Assembly (NCBI RefSeq): GCF_013752535.1
Contig: NZ_CP058348.1
Location: 3,534,001 to 3,598,000, forward strand
Direction of reading: 5' to 3'
DNA: 64,000 nucleotides
Origin: Bdellovibrio sp. KM01
GTDB lineage: Bacteria; Bdellovibrionota; Bdellovibrionia; Bdellovibrionales; Bdellovibrionaceae
The notes below the pieces were generated by a model, which saw only the letters and a program-made list of their open reading frames with translations, was not told where the DNA came from and did not search any database. Every line of letters starts with the position of its first letter. Position 1 is the first letter of the stretch. The translations under genes and the position numbers were made by a program. This document shows positions 43,186 through 51,444 of the stretch, piece by piece.

Positions 43186-44094
43186 TTATTTTCCAACTTC
43201 AAAAGCGAGTGGCAGATACTTACTTGAATTCGTCGCTGATGAAGTATTCGCTGCTTTTCTTGCCGCATCCAACTTCACCAGTGTTCCGATGATGTCTTGC
43301 AACTGATCAAACGGCGCCAGGTTCGGTGGAAGGTTTTCTTTCAGCTCCATCGTTAATACCGGAGTGCTTCTTTCCATCCACATGTAGCGACCAAGACTGC
43401 CCGGATAGTTTCCTAAACTTCTCCACGGCAAGTAATCAAACTTTGGCGGTGGAGAAAATTTCGGACCATCGAAATCCAAAACTTTTAGCGGAGTGTGCAC
43501 GGACACGATGAAATCAGGTTTGAAATCATCAATATGGTGAAGGGCACATTTCGTTTCCGGCTCGCTGCCACCTTCTTTACCTGGGAAGCGACGAGGATTT
43601 TCACTTGTTGTTTTCTTCCAGGAAGCAATCGCGCCCGCATCCCAATCTTTTGTTGGGAAGTTGCGATTCACGTCGATCTTGTTCGCGTTTGTGCGAGTTT
43701 TGTATTTCACACCGTCAGGATTTAGAACCGGAACAACTCGCCACGTATTTCTTGGAGCGATACTTTCCAAACGTTCCATCCAATAACGGCCCACTGTTCC
43801 CGCATGTGTTTCATCACCATGAATCAGACTGATCACCAAGATACGTTTCGCACCAGTATCACTAGCTGTTTTGTCATAGTGATAAATAGGACGACCCTCA
43901 ACGCTCACGCATTGCGGATCCATTGTCACTTTAGCACAAGCTTGTTGCAAAAGTTTGTCATCCCACGCGCCTGGGAATTTTTTAAGATCGTTCACGCAGG
44001 TCTGATCAAGGTTTGCAAACTCCGCATGCGCTGCGGATACCCCTGCGAGTGAACAAATCATGCTTACTATTAGGTAACGAAGTGGCTTCATCAT
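43186..44094 (-). CDS. Exported M14-family zinc carboxypeptidase (murein peptide amidase-like)
   Basis: A 302-residue protein with signal peptide (PLRYLIVSMICSLAGVSAAHA). Metal and catalytic motifs of family M14 are visible: HGDE (His and Glu zinc ligands in SLIHGDETHAG), NPDGVKYKTRTNANKIDVNRNFP with the substrate-binding Asn-Arg, VSVHTPL with the third ligand His, and LTMELKE with the catalytic Glu near the C-terminus. The R-T-N-A-N-K-I-D-V-N-R-N-F-P run is typical of MpaA-like enzymes that trim murein peptides. Periplasmic location here contrasts with cytoplasmic MpaA in E. coli. Peptidoglycan is a likely but unproven substrate. Confidence 0.88.
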   Translation of the reverse strand: MMKPLRYLIVSMICSLAGVSAAHAEFANLDQTCVNDLKKFPGAWDDKLLQQACAKVTMDPQCVSVEGRPIYHYDKTASDTGAKRILVISLIHGDETHAGTVGRYWMERLESIAPRNTWRVVPVLNPDGVKYKTRTNANKIDVNRNFPTKDWDAGAIASWKKTTSENPRRFPGKEGGSEPETKCALHHIDDFKPDFIVSVHTPLKVLDFDGPKFSPPPKFDYLPWRSLGNYPGSLGRYMWMERSTPVLTMELKENLPPNLAPFDQLQDIIGTLVKLDAARKAANTSSATNSSKYLPLAFEVGK

Positions 44095-44168
44095 TTCTAT
44101 CTATTATCCCACGTCTTTGAATTCTCTCAAGATGAGAAAATGCCTTTTTTCGATCCAATCTGAGAATC

Positions 44169-44195
44169 GCTATAAAACGACTAAAGTCTTATAGC
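44169..44195. promoter_or_regulatory. Nested inverted repeat upstream of the small gene at 44259
   Basis: GCTATAA (44169-44175) pairs with TTATAGC (44189-44195), with an inner GACT-AA-AGTC. It has no T run and sits in the likely promoter region between two divergent genes, so an operator is possible. Confidence 0.4.
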
Positions 44196-44258
44196 CATTC
44201 GTCCGTAATGTAAAAGGTGATGTTTTTAGCACTCATGTTGTAGTTTTAGGAGGAAGGT

Positions 44259-44480
44259 ATGGTTAATAAAGGTGGTTTTAGTTTCGTCGCGATGTTGGTG
44301 ATAAATCCCGTCGTGATACTCTTCTACCAAAACTGCTCGATGAGCCCCATCAGCCACGCGCAGAACTCTCCTCCCAAAGTGATCGAGCGTAAAGTCGCTT
44401 CTGAGGTGAAACCTATTTTAGCTGAGGTAAAACCAGCTTGTGACACGAACAAAAAAGAGTGCCCAACCCTTAAGGAGTAA
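44259..44480 (+). CDS. Small exported or membrane-anchored protein
   Basis: A 73-residue protein of unknown function. The N-terminal segment FSFVAMLVINPVVILFYQNC is hydrophobic and ends in Y-Q-N-C, which might be an imperfect lipobox; the rest is hydrophilic, with two more cysteines near the end (ACDTNKKEC). A very strong AGGAGGAAGG lies directly upstream of the ATG, and a strong terminator follows, so it looks like a real single-gene unit. No family recognised. Confidence 0.7.
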   Translation: MVNKGGFSFVAMLVINPVVILFYQNCSMSPISHAQNSPPKVIERKVASEVKPILAEVKPACDTNKKECPTLKE

Positions 44481-44510
44481 GCCTTTCTCCTGATAAATAA
44501 TGTTGTTGTT

Positions 44511-44546
44511 CAAAAGCCCTGGCGCATAAAATGCCGGGGCTTTTGT
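44511..44546 (+). terminator. Intrinsic terminator before lexA
   Basis: CAAAAGCCCTGGC (44511-44523) pairs, with one mismatch, with GCCGGGGCTTTTG (44533-44545); T-rich at the end. It separates the small gene from lexA. Confidence 0.9.
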
Positions 44547-44593
44547 TTTGTCGTTGGCGCGGCGCTGAAATGAAAAACTAGACCATTTTCTTT

Positions 44594-44633
44594 TTGACTT
44601 ACACATTATTTACACTGTAAGTTCATATGTAAG
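44594..44633 (+). promoter_or_regulatory. lexA promoter with LexA operator
   Basis: TTACACTGTAA (44610-44620) is a perfect TTAC-N3-GTAA palindrome, the LexA box form reported for Bdellovibrio. It lies 16 bases before the lexA start and is flanked by a second, outer inverted repeat: CTTACACAT (44598-44606) and ATATGTAAG (44625-44633). A TTGACT at 44594-44599 is a likely -35 element and overlaps the outer left arm. Autorepression follows from the position. Confidence 0.85.
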
Positions 44634-44635
44634 TT

Positions 44636-45355
44636 ATGACAAAGAAATTGCCCCTCCCATCACTGACACCTAAAGAAAAATCCGTCCTCGAGTATATCGA
44701 GGCGCACATCTTAAGTTCAGGTATTTCTCCGTCATATCAAGAAATTAAGGATCACTTCGGTCTAGCATCGTTCAATTCGGTTCAGAATTATCTGAAGCAA
44801 TTGACGACGAAGGGTTACATCACAAACCCAGTTAACCAGAAGCGAGCCATCCAAGTGCTTCATTCAGCATCAGCTGTTCAGGATCACTTGCAAGCAAAAG
44901 TCTCGACGACGACGGGATCTCATCGCACTAAGCTCCTCCAGGCTCGTGACGAGATCCTGTCCCTTCCCTTACTTGGGAAAGTGGCTGCGGGACAACCTAT
45001 TGAAAATTTCAAACATGATGAATTCGTAGATGTTCCACCCTCCATGGTTCGCAATCCTTCAAAGTCATTTGCTTTGAAAGTGCAAGGTGATTCCATGATT
45101 GATGACGGCATCTTTGATGAAGACATCATTCTTGTTCAGGAACAAAAGTCTGCGGGCAATGGTGACATCGTGGTTGCAACTGTCGACAATGAAGCAACGG
45201 TGAAACGTATTTACCTACGCCCTCGCCCTGACAGTGGCAACTCAGATAAACAAGTTGAGCTGCGTCCGTCCAATTCCACAATGAAATCTATGTGGTTCAC
45301 ACCAGATCAAGTTGAGATTCGCGGAATCGTTGTCGGATTGATTCGCAAATTCTAA
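44636..45355 (+). CDS. lexA: LexA repressor
   Basis: SOS repressor that cleaves itself when stimulated by RecA. The 239-residue protein is longer than usual (about 200) because of a stretched linker around residues 78-105. The N-terminal winged helix has LTPKEKSVLEYIEAHILSSGISPSYQEIKDHFGLAS, and the C-terminal S24 domain has the cleavage pair Ala118-Gly119 (KVAAGQP), catalytic Ser153 (VQGDSMIDD) and Lys190 (ATVKRIY). No Shine-Dalgarno stands in the usual place: the bases before the ATG are part of the operator. Autoregulated through the dyad upstream. Confidence 0.97.
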   Translation: MTKKLPLPSLTPKEKSVLEYIEAHILSSGISPSYQEIKDHFGLASFNSVQNYLKQLTTKGYITNPVNQKRAIQVLHSASAVQDHLQAKVSTTTGSHRTKLLQARDEILSLPLLGKVAAGQPIENFKHDEFVDVPPSMVRNPSKSFALKVQGDSMIDDGIFDEDIILVQEQKSAGNGDIVVATVDNEATVKRIYLRPRPDSGNSDKQVELRPSNSTMKSMWFTPDQVEIRGIVVGLIRKF

Positions 45356-45485
45356 TCTCAAATTCATACGGCTGAATTTTTCTAGATGGTCCTGGTTTGT
45401 TCTCAGTCCGGTTCCGTGGAGTGGGTCTTGCCTGCTCCCTAAGCTCCTTTCATAATGTTAAGAAACAGCTTAACCGGGACGTTCA

Positions 45486-47459
45486 ATGAAATTTGTTTTT
45501 AGCAGCTTGCTAGTAATGGCTATGATGGCCTTTGTTCAACCTTCGTTAGCCAAATCAAAAAAGAAGTCCACCAAAAAAGACGCAGCCACAGTGACAACGC
45601 CAGCACCTGAGGCCACTCCGACCCCAACAGCAACACCTGCTTTAACTCCCACGTCTTCTGCCCCCCCCGCAGAAACGCCAAAAGCCGAAGCCAAAGAATC
45701 AGACGATTACACTCGCCCTGTGTTCTTCTCAGTTGAAGAGCCTGATGTAAAAGTCAAAAACCCAACAGTTTCATACGATTTAAAGTCTGATAAAGGTCGT
45801 TCTTTAAAGATCGCGGATTTTGTTTTCAACAACGATTCTCTGCGCGCGTCGATTGAGGAAAAAAATCTGCGCATCACTTGGGACACGATGATTATACCAA
45901 CTGGTGATCTTTCGATCATCGATAGTTATGGTAAAGAATTGTGGAAAGTGAGTTTAGACAAATCCGGTGATTGGAAGTTCTCTGATTTTAAAAGTGAAAA
46001 AGCACCTCAGTGGCAATCAGGAAACCACTTCCGCTTTTGCTTAAGATCAGAAAGCGGCAAAGGTTTTACCGCGATGTGCACACAAACCTACGGTGTTGAG
46101 ATCAAAGACGACACGATCACGCTGGATTACACGAAGTCTGAAACTGCTCCTCGCGTAATTGCATTAAACGAAGAACGTAAAAACTTGAAAGACGATATCG
46201 AAGTTGCCGTTGGTGCACCTATTGGCTTTTTAGCTACTTTGAAGTCGGGGGCGACATATGAATTTATGTCAGAACCTATTGCTTTGGATCTTAAAGATTT
46301 CGTCGAAAGCGAACAAAAAGGAAATGTGACTTTCAAAGGCGCCCTGCCCGCTCCGATTGGTGACACCAAAATTCTGCCCGGAATTGAATACGGTGCTGTG
46401 ACGAAGGCTTTGGGCTTTCAAAAATCCATTGCCGAACCCTTAGACCTTTGGCAACTCGACGTTCCTTTGAAAAATCCTCGTCTGCATTTCCATGGAAAAT
46501 ATGGCGGTGTCTTTACCTATAATTTGGAAATTAAAAACTATCCGAGGCTAAAAGACCGTATATTCCTTCATAAAAATGCATTGAAAGGCACTTATAATTC
46601 AAAAGATCAAGTCACTGTCAAAGTCGACAAAGATTCAAAAATCGAAGGACTGGCTCCTGCGAATGAAAAAGACAAAGAATCTGATTTAAGAATCTGGAAA
46701 TTTGAGACGGGGGAAAAATATGCGCTGAACAAGCCCCAACTTCTTTTGAGTGAAGGTGAGACAGGCAAAAGCGAACCCCACAAAGCCTATATCGAAATTT
46801 ATCGTGGTGGCTCTGGCGAAGCAAGCTTGCGTCTTAGCGGTATTTCCACAACATCAGGAGGCTCTACGTTCATCGGCGAAGCCCATTTGCAATATTGGTT
46901 TAATGACCTTTTCGGCTGGCAAAACAATTACCTATCCAAACAACGCTGGGGTGTTTCCGCAAAATACTTCACAACATTAGCTGACGTCGATGCGCAAAGA
47001 GAAAACGGCGGCACAGAAAAAGTAAGCCTATCATCTACAGAAGTAGACTTGCGCTACCGCTTTGCCCAGGGCCTCTGGGAGCGCGACGAAACCGTCGGTG
47101 CCATCGCAGCCTACGAAGCCCTCTCTGTTGGCGAACAGAACGCCAACAAAATTGGTGTCGGTCTATTCTGGGCCCGTTCAATGCCAAAAACATTCGACAA
47201 CTGGTTAAACAAGATCTCTTTCTTTAACCACCCCAAATACGTCGACATGGAATTCATCCAATTCGTTAGCTCTACCGACAGCGGAACAAAAATGGGAAAT
47301 GATTTCCTATTAAACTTCCATGGTAAAATCCTATTCACAAACACCTTCTTTGGCGAACTGGGTTTCGGATTGAAGAAGTACGATTTCACCAAAGCCGACG
47401 ACTCGGGTGCGAGTCTATCAAGCTTCTACGGCACAATCGGTGCCGGTGTGGATTTCTAA
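45486..47459 (+). CDS. Exported protein, probable outer-membrane beta-barrel C-terminus
   Basis: A 657-residue protein with signal peptide (MKFVFSSLLVMAMMAFVQPSLA), a Lys-rich and then Thr/Pro/Ala-rich linker (about 25-75), and a large domain beginning with FFSVEEPDVKVKNP. The last ~200 residues alternate hydrophobic and polar residues (for example ASLRLSGISTTSGGSTFIG, KIGVGLFWARSMPK, FFGELGFGLKKYDF) and end in GVDF, the pattern of an outer-membrane beta-barrel ending in Phe. The family is unknown to me; it is not a classic porin or TolC. A strong terminator follows. Outer-membrane location is inferred from the C-terminus. Confidence 0.82.
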   Translation: MKFVFSSLLVMAMMAFVQPSLAKSKKKSTKKDAATVTTPAPEATPTPTATPALTPTSSAPPAETPKAEAKESDDYTRPVFFSVEEPDVKVKNPTVSYDLKSDKGRSLKIADFVFNNDSLRASIEEKNLRITWDTMIIPTGDLSIIDSYGKELWKVSLDKSGDWKFSDFKSEKAPQWQSGNHFRFCLRSESGKGFTAMCTQTYGVEIKDDTITLDYTKSETAPRVIALNEERKNLKDDIEVAVGAPIGFLATLKSGATYEFMSEPIALDLKDFVESEQKGNVTFKGALPAPIGDTKILPGIEYGAVTKALGFQKSIAEPLDLWQLDVPLKNPRLHFHGKYGGVFTYNLEIKNYPRLKDRIFLHKNALKGTYNSKDQVTVKVDKDSKIEGLAPANEKDKESDLRIWKFETGEKYALNKPQLLLSEGETGKSEPHKAYIEIYRGGSGEASLRLSGISTTSGGSTFIGEAHLQYWFNDLFGWQNNYLSKQRWGVSAKYFTTLADVDAQRENGGTEKVSLSSTEVDLRYRFAQGLWERDETVGAIAAYEALSVGEQNANKIGVGLFWARSMPKTFDNWLNKISFFNHPKYVDMEFIQFVSSTDSGTKMGNDFLLNFHGKILFTNTFFGELGFGLKKYDFTKADDSGASLSSFYGTIGAGVDF

Positions 47460-47480
47460 TAAATCACAGAAAATCCAAGA

Positions 47481-47512
47481 AAAAAGGAGCTCTCAAGGCT
47501 CCTTTTTTTTTG
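47481..47512 (+). terminator. Intrinsic terminator
   Basis: AAAAAGGAGC (47481-47490), loop TCTCAAG, GCTCC (47498-47502) and nine T. Closes the 657-residue protein gene. Confidence 0.92.
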
Positions 47513-47708
47513 AATCTATTCCGCCCGCCAACCCGCAGGAACCAGAACATTAAAAAATATTCTGCTCCTTTTTTAAAAAGTAAAATGGTTACGTTTCCTA
47601 TTTTTTATACACATTTGCTAGTAGTGAACGAACTCTGTTGAGACGCCCTTCACTTTTCTTCCTCCCTTCCGAATTTAGTACGGAATAATTAACCAAGGGG
47701 GAGGAACC

Positions 47709-49268
47709 ATGTTTATAAAATCCATTCTTGGAATGTTGCTCGCTGCAAATATTGCTGGCGCAGCGACTTCCAAAGTAGATGATTCTGACAAGGGGTGGAC
47801 CTGGTATCGTATCGGTGCATACGCGGACGATGATGCTTATAAGTTGATTGCCCACGGCACTCACAACCGCAACGGTTACAGCCAATACACATTTAATGGC
47901 ACAGGAGTCGCTGTTTATGGGTGGCAAGGTCCTAACGGTGGACAGCTTGAGTTCATAGTCGACGGCGTATCACGCAAAACAGTCAGCGTCGCCAGTTCTG
48001 TTGAACGCTATAACTTTAAAATGTTTGAAATCGCAAACCTCAGCAAAGGCAACCACACTCTTAGAATTGTTTCAAAGAATACGAGATGGGTGATGATCGA
48101 CTATCTATTGATTGAAGATGGCGTCACGACGACACCAGCTCCAACACCGTCACCTACCGTTTCTCCGTCTCCCTCACCAACTGTGACGCCGACACCAACG
48201 GTAAACCCTTCACCAACCGCAACGCCACAGGATCCAACTCGTTACACCGATGATCGCGAATTAGTTGTGCGCACGATTGCAAACTTCTCTAAAGCAGATG
48301 ACGTCGTGAAATTCCTGGATATGGCAAAACGAAACAACTTCAATATCGTCTCCGTTTCCATCAAACAGGACGAAGATGAAAATGTTCCTTCAGGAACTGT
48401 TTTCTATCCAAGTAAAATTGCGCCAGTCGCAGCAGTTTACAAAAACTTTGATGTGATCGGCACGATAATCACGGAAGCCGCGAAACGCGGTATTCGTGTC
48501 AAAGCCTGGATCCCGCAATTCCACGATCAGGTGGCGGCTCGTAAGAACGCTGACTGGGCGATGAAAGCTTTGGTGAACGGCAAGATCGTTCCATTCCAGG
48601 GAAGCAATCCTGACAGCCCGGAATATTTCGTAAATCCCATCAATCCGGAAGTTCAGGATTACGAAATCTCTATCATCAAAGAATTCCTATCCATGTACAA
48701 AGTGGATTCCGTAGCCATCGACTGGTTGCGCTTTGATAACTGGAATATGGACATGAGTGATAAAACGCGCAGTGATTTCCAAGCGATCTATGGATATGAT
48801 CCAGCGACTATCAACTTTGCGCAAAGCTCAACAAAACGAACTCAGTGGAATGAATTCCGCATGCAAAAAGTAGCGGACTACGCTGGCCGAGTAAAAGCCG
48901 CAGTAAAATCAGTACAAAACGTCCCACTAGGCTCTTACACTCTGCCACCAGAATTCATAGAATGTGCCCAAAGCGCAAAACGCTTAGCACAGCACTTAGA
49001 TTTCTTCAGTCCAATGGCGTACTACGACGACTGGGGCTATCAACTAAACTGGGTCTATGACAGCGTAATCGCCGATCTAGTATCGGAAGTAGGTATCACT
49101 AAAAAAATCATCCCGGCCTACAACTACTACTGGTCAATAAGCGAGTTCCAGCAAATCTATAAAACGCTAAACACACGCTACCCACAGATCCGAGGAGGCT
49201 CCTTCTTCAAATACGGAAAATGGACCGAATCCGACATGACCACAGCCGACCAAGGCAGCAAAAAATAA
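47709..49268 (+). CDS. Exported multi-domain glycoside hydrolase-like protein (GHL10-type)
   Basis: A 519-residue protein. Order: signal peptide (FIKSILGMLLAANIAGAA), a beta-sandwich carbohydrate-binding-like module (about 22-138, with YSQYTFNGTGVAVYGWQGPNGG), a Pro/Thr/Ser linker (about 140-178), and a TIM-barrel-like domain. The last has FNIVSVSIKQDED, AAKRGIRVKAWIPQ, NPINPEVQDYEISII and DSVAIDWLRFD, which fits the GHL10 (DUF187) superfamily that includes the peptidoglycan glycan-cleaving DigH. Substrate is not certain; a bacterial wall glycan is a reasonable guess in a predator. GGGGGAGG lies before the ATG. Confidence 0.82.
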   Translation: MFIKSILGMLLAANIAGAATSKVDDSDKGWTWYRIGAYADDDAYKLIAHGTHNRNGYSQYTFNGTGVAVYGWQGPNGGQLEFIVDGVSRKTVSVASSVERYNFKMFEIANLSKGNHTLRIVSKNTRWVMIDYLLIEDGVTTTPAPTPSPTVSPSPSPTVTPTPTVNPSPTATPQDPTRYTDDRELVVRTIANFSKADDVVKFLDMAKRNNFNIVSVSIKQDEDENVPSGTVFYPSKIAPVAAVYKNFDVIGTIITEAAKRGIRVKAWIPQFHDQVAARKNADWAMKALVNGKIVPFQGSNPDSPEYFVNPINPEVQDYEISIIKEFLSMYKVDSVAIDWLRFDNWNMDMSDKTRSDFQAIYGYDPATINFAQSSTKRTQWNEFRMQKVADYAGRVKAAVKSVQNVPLGSYTLPPEFIECAQSAKRLAQHLDFFSPMAYYDDWGYQLNWVYDSVIADLVSEVGITKKIIPAYNYYWSISEFQQIYKTLNTRYPQIRGGSFFKYGKWTESDMTTADQGSKK

Positions 49269-49493
49269 ATCCCGAGGCGGAGGGCACGGACCACAGCGCA
49301 GGCGTACTCCAAGTACGCCGAAGCGAGGACCGCTCCCGACAACGCAGTCGATTGGGCTATTTTCACGAGCCGAGCCCCAAAAATACGAAAGGGAACATGG
49401 CTCAGCCCTGCTCCCTTTCAATCCCCTCGAGACACAGTAACTCCTGATTAAGGAGTTACCTTAATATTTAATTTTGTAGCTCTTGCTAATCCG
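49269..49493. repeat. Intergenic palindromic element between the GHL10-like and DksA-like genes
   Basis: Contains a perfect hairpin GGCGTACT-CCA-AGTACGCC (49301-49319), a second one near AAAGGGA/TCCCTTT (49388-49418), and a third GTAACTCCT-GATTA-AGGAGTTAC (49437-49459). The GC-rich middle part is unlike the neighbourhood. It may be a repeated extragenic element; only one copy is in this window. Confidence 0.55.
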
Positions 49494-49865
49494 TTAGCCG
49501 CGAGCGTAGCGTTTGTTCACTGACTCGCGAATCTCAGCACCTTCGATGCTTAGACGAGTCCAAGGAATTGCGCGCAGACGTTCTGGCTCAATTTCCTCTT
49601 CAGTTTCTTCGCAGAAACCGAAAGAACCGTTTTCGATACGTGCCAGAGCCGATTCGATTTCCATAAGCTGCGAACGAAGTCTTTCGTGCATGCTTAGGAA
49701 TTCCTGTTCAGCAAGTACGCGAACCGTTTGGTCGCCTTCGTCGCCGCCCTTTTCCTCGTTCTGGTCCAAATTCAATCGTGCTTCCTTCACTCTATTGAGG
49801 ATATCTTGCTTCGATTGCAAAAGTCTTTGTCTGCATTCGCCGACCAACTTTTCAGAGATAGCCAT
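49494..49865 (-). CDS. DksA/TraR-family protein with degraded zinc finger
   Basis: A 123-residue protein of the DksA/TraR type: N-terminal coiled coil (LVGECRQRLLQSKQDILNRVKEARLN), acidic tip region with GGDEGDQTVRVLAEQEFL, then the C-terminal finger GFCEETEEEIEPERLRAIPWTRLSIEG. In canonical DksA this finger has four cysteines; here only the first remains (others T, S and G), so zinc binding is probably lost. DksA binds RNA polymerase and works with ppGpp; some paralogues with fewer cysteines do so too. ATG at 49865 has a GGGGG run upstream and was preferred over a longer frame. Confidence 0.85.
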   Translation of the reverse strand: MAISEKLVGECRQRLLQSKQDILNRVKEARLNLDQNEEKGGDEGDQTVRVLAEQEFLSMHERLRSQLMEIESALARIENGSFGFCEETEEEIEPERLRAIPWTRLSIEGAEIRESVNKRYARG

Positions 49866-50258
49866 ACTGCCCCCCTCGTTCCTTCGAGCTTGAGTGCCAA
49901 TTTGGAACTGAACTATTAAGTTCCAGCCCTGTATTTTTTGCAAGCACAAAATCTTACATCACCTTACAGCTTTCCAACTCATTGATAATACTTATATTTC
50001 AATGTTTGTGGACAATGATGCGACTATGCTAAATACCCGAAAAATCGGGCCTTATGACATCTTCTTTCACATCCTGCAGGGCGTTAACATTATACACCCG
50101 AAGGTTTGGAAAGAAAACAGGGGGGCCTTTGGAAGCTAGTTATTCTCAGATTAGAACAAATAAAACGTGGTCTGCGGAAAAAACAAAAGGCGACCTACTA
50201 GACTTCGGTCGCCTTCAGAACCCCTTATATATGTATAAACAATCTCCCCCGAGACTGC
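49866..50258. other. Gene-free stretch
   Basis: About 390 bases. Contains a small hairpin CCCGA-AAAA-TCGGG (50036-50049) without T run and the terminator for the gene at 50259 (50187-50215). A plus-strand open frame at 50054-50284 has no support. The rest should hold the promoter of the DksA-like gene; none is clear. Confidence 0.5.
50183..50215 (-). terminator. Terminator of the small exported protein gene
   Basis: AAGGCGACC (50187-50195) pairs with GGTCGCCTT (50207-50215). On the minus strand it is followed by TTTTGTTTTTT. Confidence 0.88.
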
Positions 50259-50606
50259 TTAAAGACAATCGGCTACACGAGTAAGGAGGTCGCTAGTTGC
50301 CTCTTGAAGCTTATCCGACATGCGCTTGCCTTGAACCCCGCGTGTGCGGAAAGCTTTCGCCGAGGCTTTCATTTCTTTAGTGATAGATTTCTTGGAGGTC
50401 TCGCCCGAAGCCACAACGAGATTGTCAGAGTACTCTTCCAAAGTGGAAGCAAACGTCTCATGGTTACTAACCAGGCTGTTCATGATTTGGGATTGAGCGT
50501 CTCTCATGGACTGCAGCTCGGTTTTAAGAGCTTTGCAATTGTCATTGGAAGCAGATGCAGCTGTCGTCGCGATGAGGATTGCGGAGGCTAAAATCAGTGC
50601 TTTCAT
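50259..50606 (-). CDS. Exported helical protein of unknown function
   Basis: A 115-residue protein with signal peptide MKALILASAILIATTAASA. The mature ~96 residues are mostly helical (KALKTELQSMRDAQSQIMNSLV, KRMSDKLQEATSDLLTRV), with two cysteines, one near each end (DNCK and ADCL), likely a disulfide. Build and size resemble the exported protein at 18011-18268, including the MKAL(I) signal and terminal cysteines. It ends at its own terminator. Function unknown. Confidence 0.83.
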   Translation of the reverse strand: MKALILASAILIATTAASASNDNCKALKTELQSMRDAQSQIMNSLVSNHETFASTLEEYSDNLVVASGETSKKSITKEMKASAKAFRTRGVQGKRMSDKLQEATSDLLTRVADCL

Positions 50607-50697
50607 GAAGAGACCTTTCGTGTAGATAGGTCTCTTCTAAGCAATCCCCCTGCCACCTCCAACTCGATTTTACAGAGGGAAGAGGTGACATTTCAGG

Positions 50698-51306
50698 CTA
50701 GGATTTGAGAATTTTTTCAAACTCGTCTTTTGTGTCGCCAGCCGTGTAAGGCGCTAGCAAACGAGTCACGTGGCGCTTACCGCGCTCGATTGTACGGCGG
50801 CCCGGTTGGCGTTCCGCAGACTCGAAGAACTGCAGGAACGTCGTGGACATTGCCAGCAACGATTCTGCTACGTATTGCATCTCGTGAACGTCATCGATTT
50901 TCACCATTTTGCCTTCGCGCACCCATTGACGGTACAAGATGACCATCAACTTCATCATTTTCTGAATATGCGTGCGCCACATTTTAGCAAGCTCCACATC
51001 TTTGCGACGAAGAGCATACATTTCGCGGTGGAAGAAACGGTAGCGCCAGTAAAGATCGAAGTTGTCGTTGATGAATTCTTGTGGAGAGACTTTTTTTACG
51101 CGACGAGGACGCCATACATCGTATGTTTCCTTAGCCATGCGCTTGAACAGTTCCACCAGGATTTCTTCTTTGTTGTCATAGTGGAAATAGAGGTTGCCAG
51201 GGCTGATATCCATCGCTTTTGCGATGTGATTCGTGGTGACAGCAACAACGCCACTGCGATTAAAGAGATCGATGGATGTGAGAAGGATGCGTTCTTTAGT
51301 CTTCAT
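50698..51306 (-). CDS. TetR-family transcriptional regulator
   Basis: A 202-residue DNA-binding protein. The N-terminal helix-turn-helix is typical: ERILLTSIDLFNRSGVVAVTTNHIAKAMDISPGNLYFHYDNKEEILVELF (split in two motifs of the TetR_N type). The C-terminal ligand domain is helical and Arg-rich. It resembles TetR members with DUF-type C-terminal domains that respond to lipids or small molecules, but no ligand can be given. Its divergent neighbour is the transpeptidase gene 139 bases away, which may be a target; no palindromic operator stands out. Confidence 0.92.
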   Translation of the reverse strand: MKTKERILLTSIDLFNRSGVVAVTTNHIAKAMDISPGNLYFHYDNKEEILVELFKRMAKETYDVWRPRRVKKVSPQEFINDNFDLYWRYRFFHREMYALRRKDVELAKMWRTHIQKMMKLMVILYRQWVREGKMVKIDDVHEMQYVAESLLAMSTTFLQFFESAERQPGRRTIERGKRHVTRLLAPYTAGDTKDEFEKILKS

Positions 51307-51444
51307 GGTATTAAGTCTTTAGTCCAATTTAACTAGGGAGTCACGTCGTAAACCCTTAAAAGTCGCACTCTGAGCCAGTTTGCCGTGACTTCTTTCGAGA
51401 ATGGCCTTGAAACTGCCAATTTACTGGTGTTACGCTTAAAAGAT

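Noticed and set aside
45356-45485. Possible small RNA (SRP-like) between lexA and the next gene
   Set aside because: The conserved SRP loop sequence is missing and no stable long stem or terminator was found.
50054-50284. Plus-strand open frame of 76 codons
   Set aside because: No Shine-Dalgarno, runs through a terminator and into the convergent gene, and its product has no signal peptide or motif.
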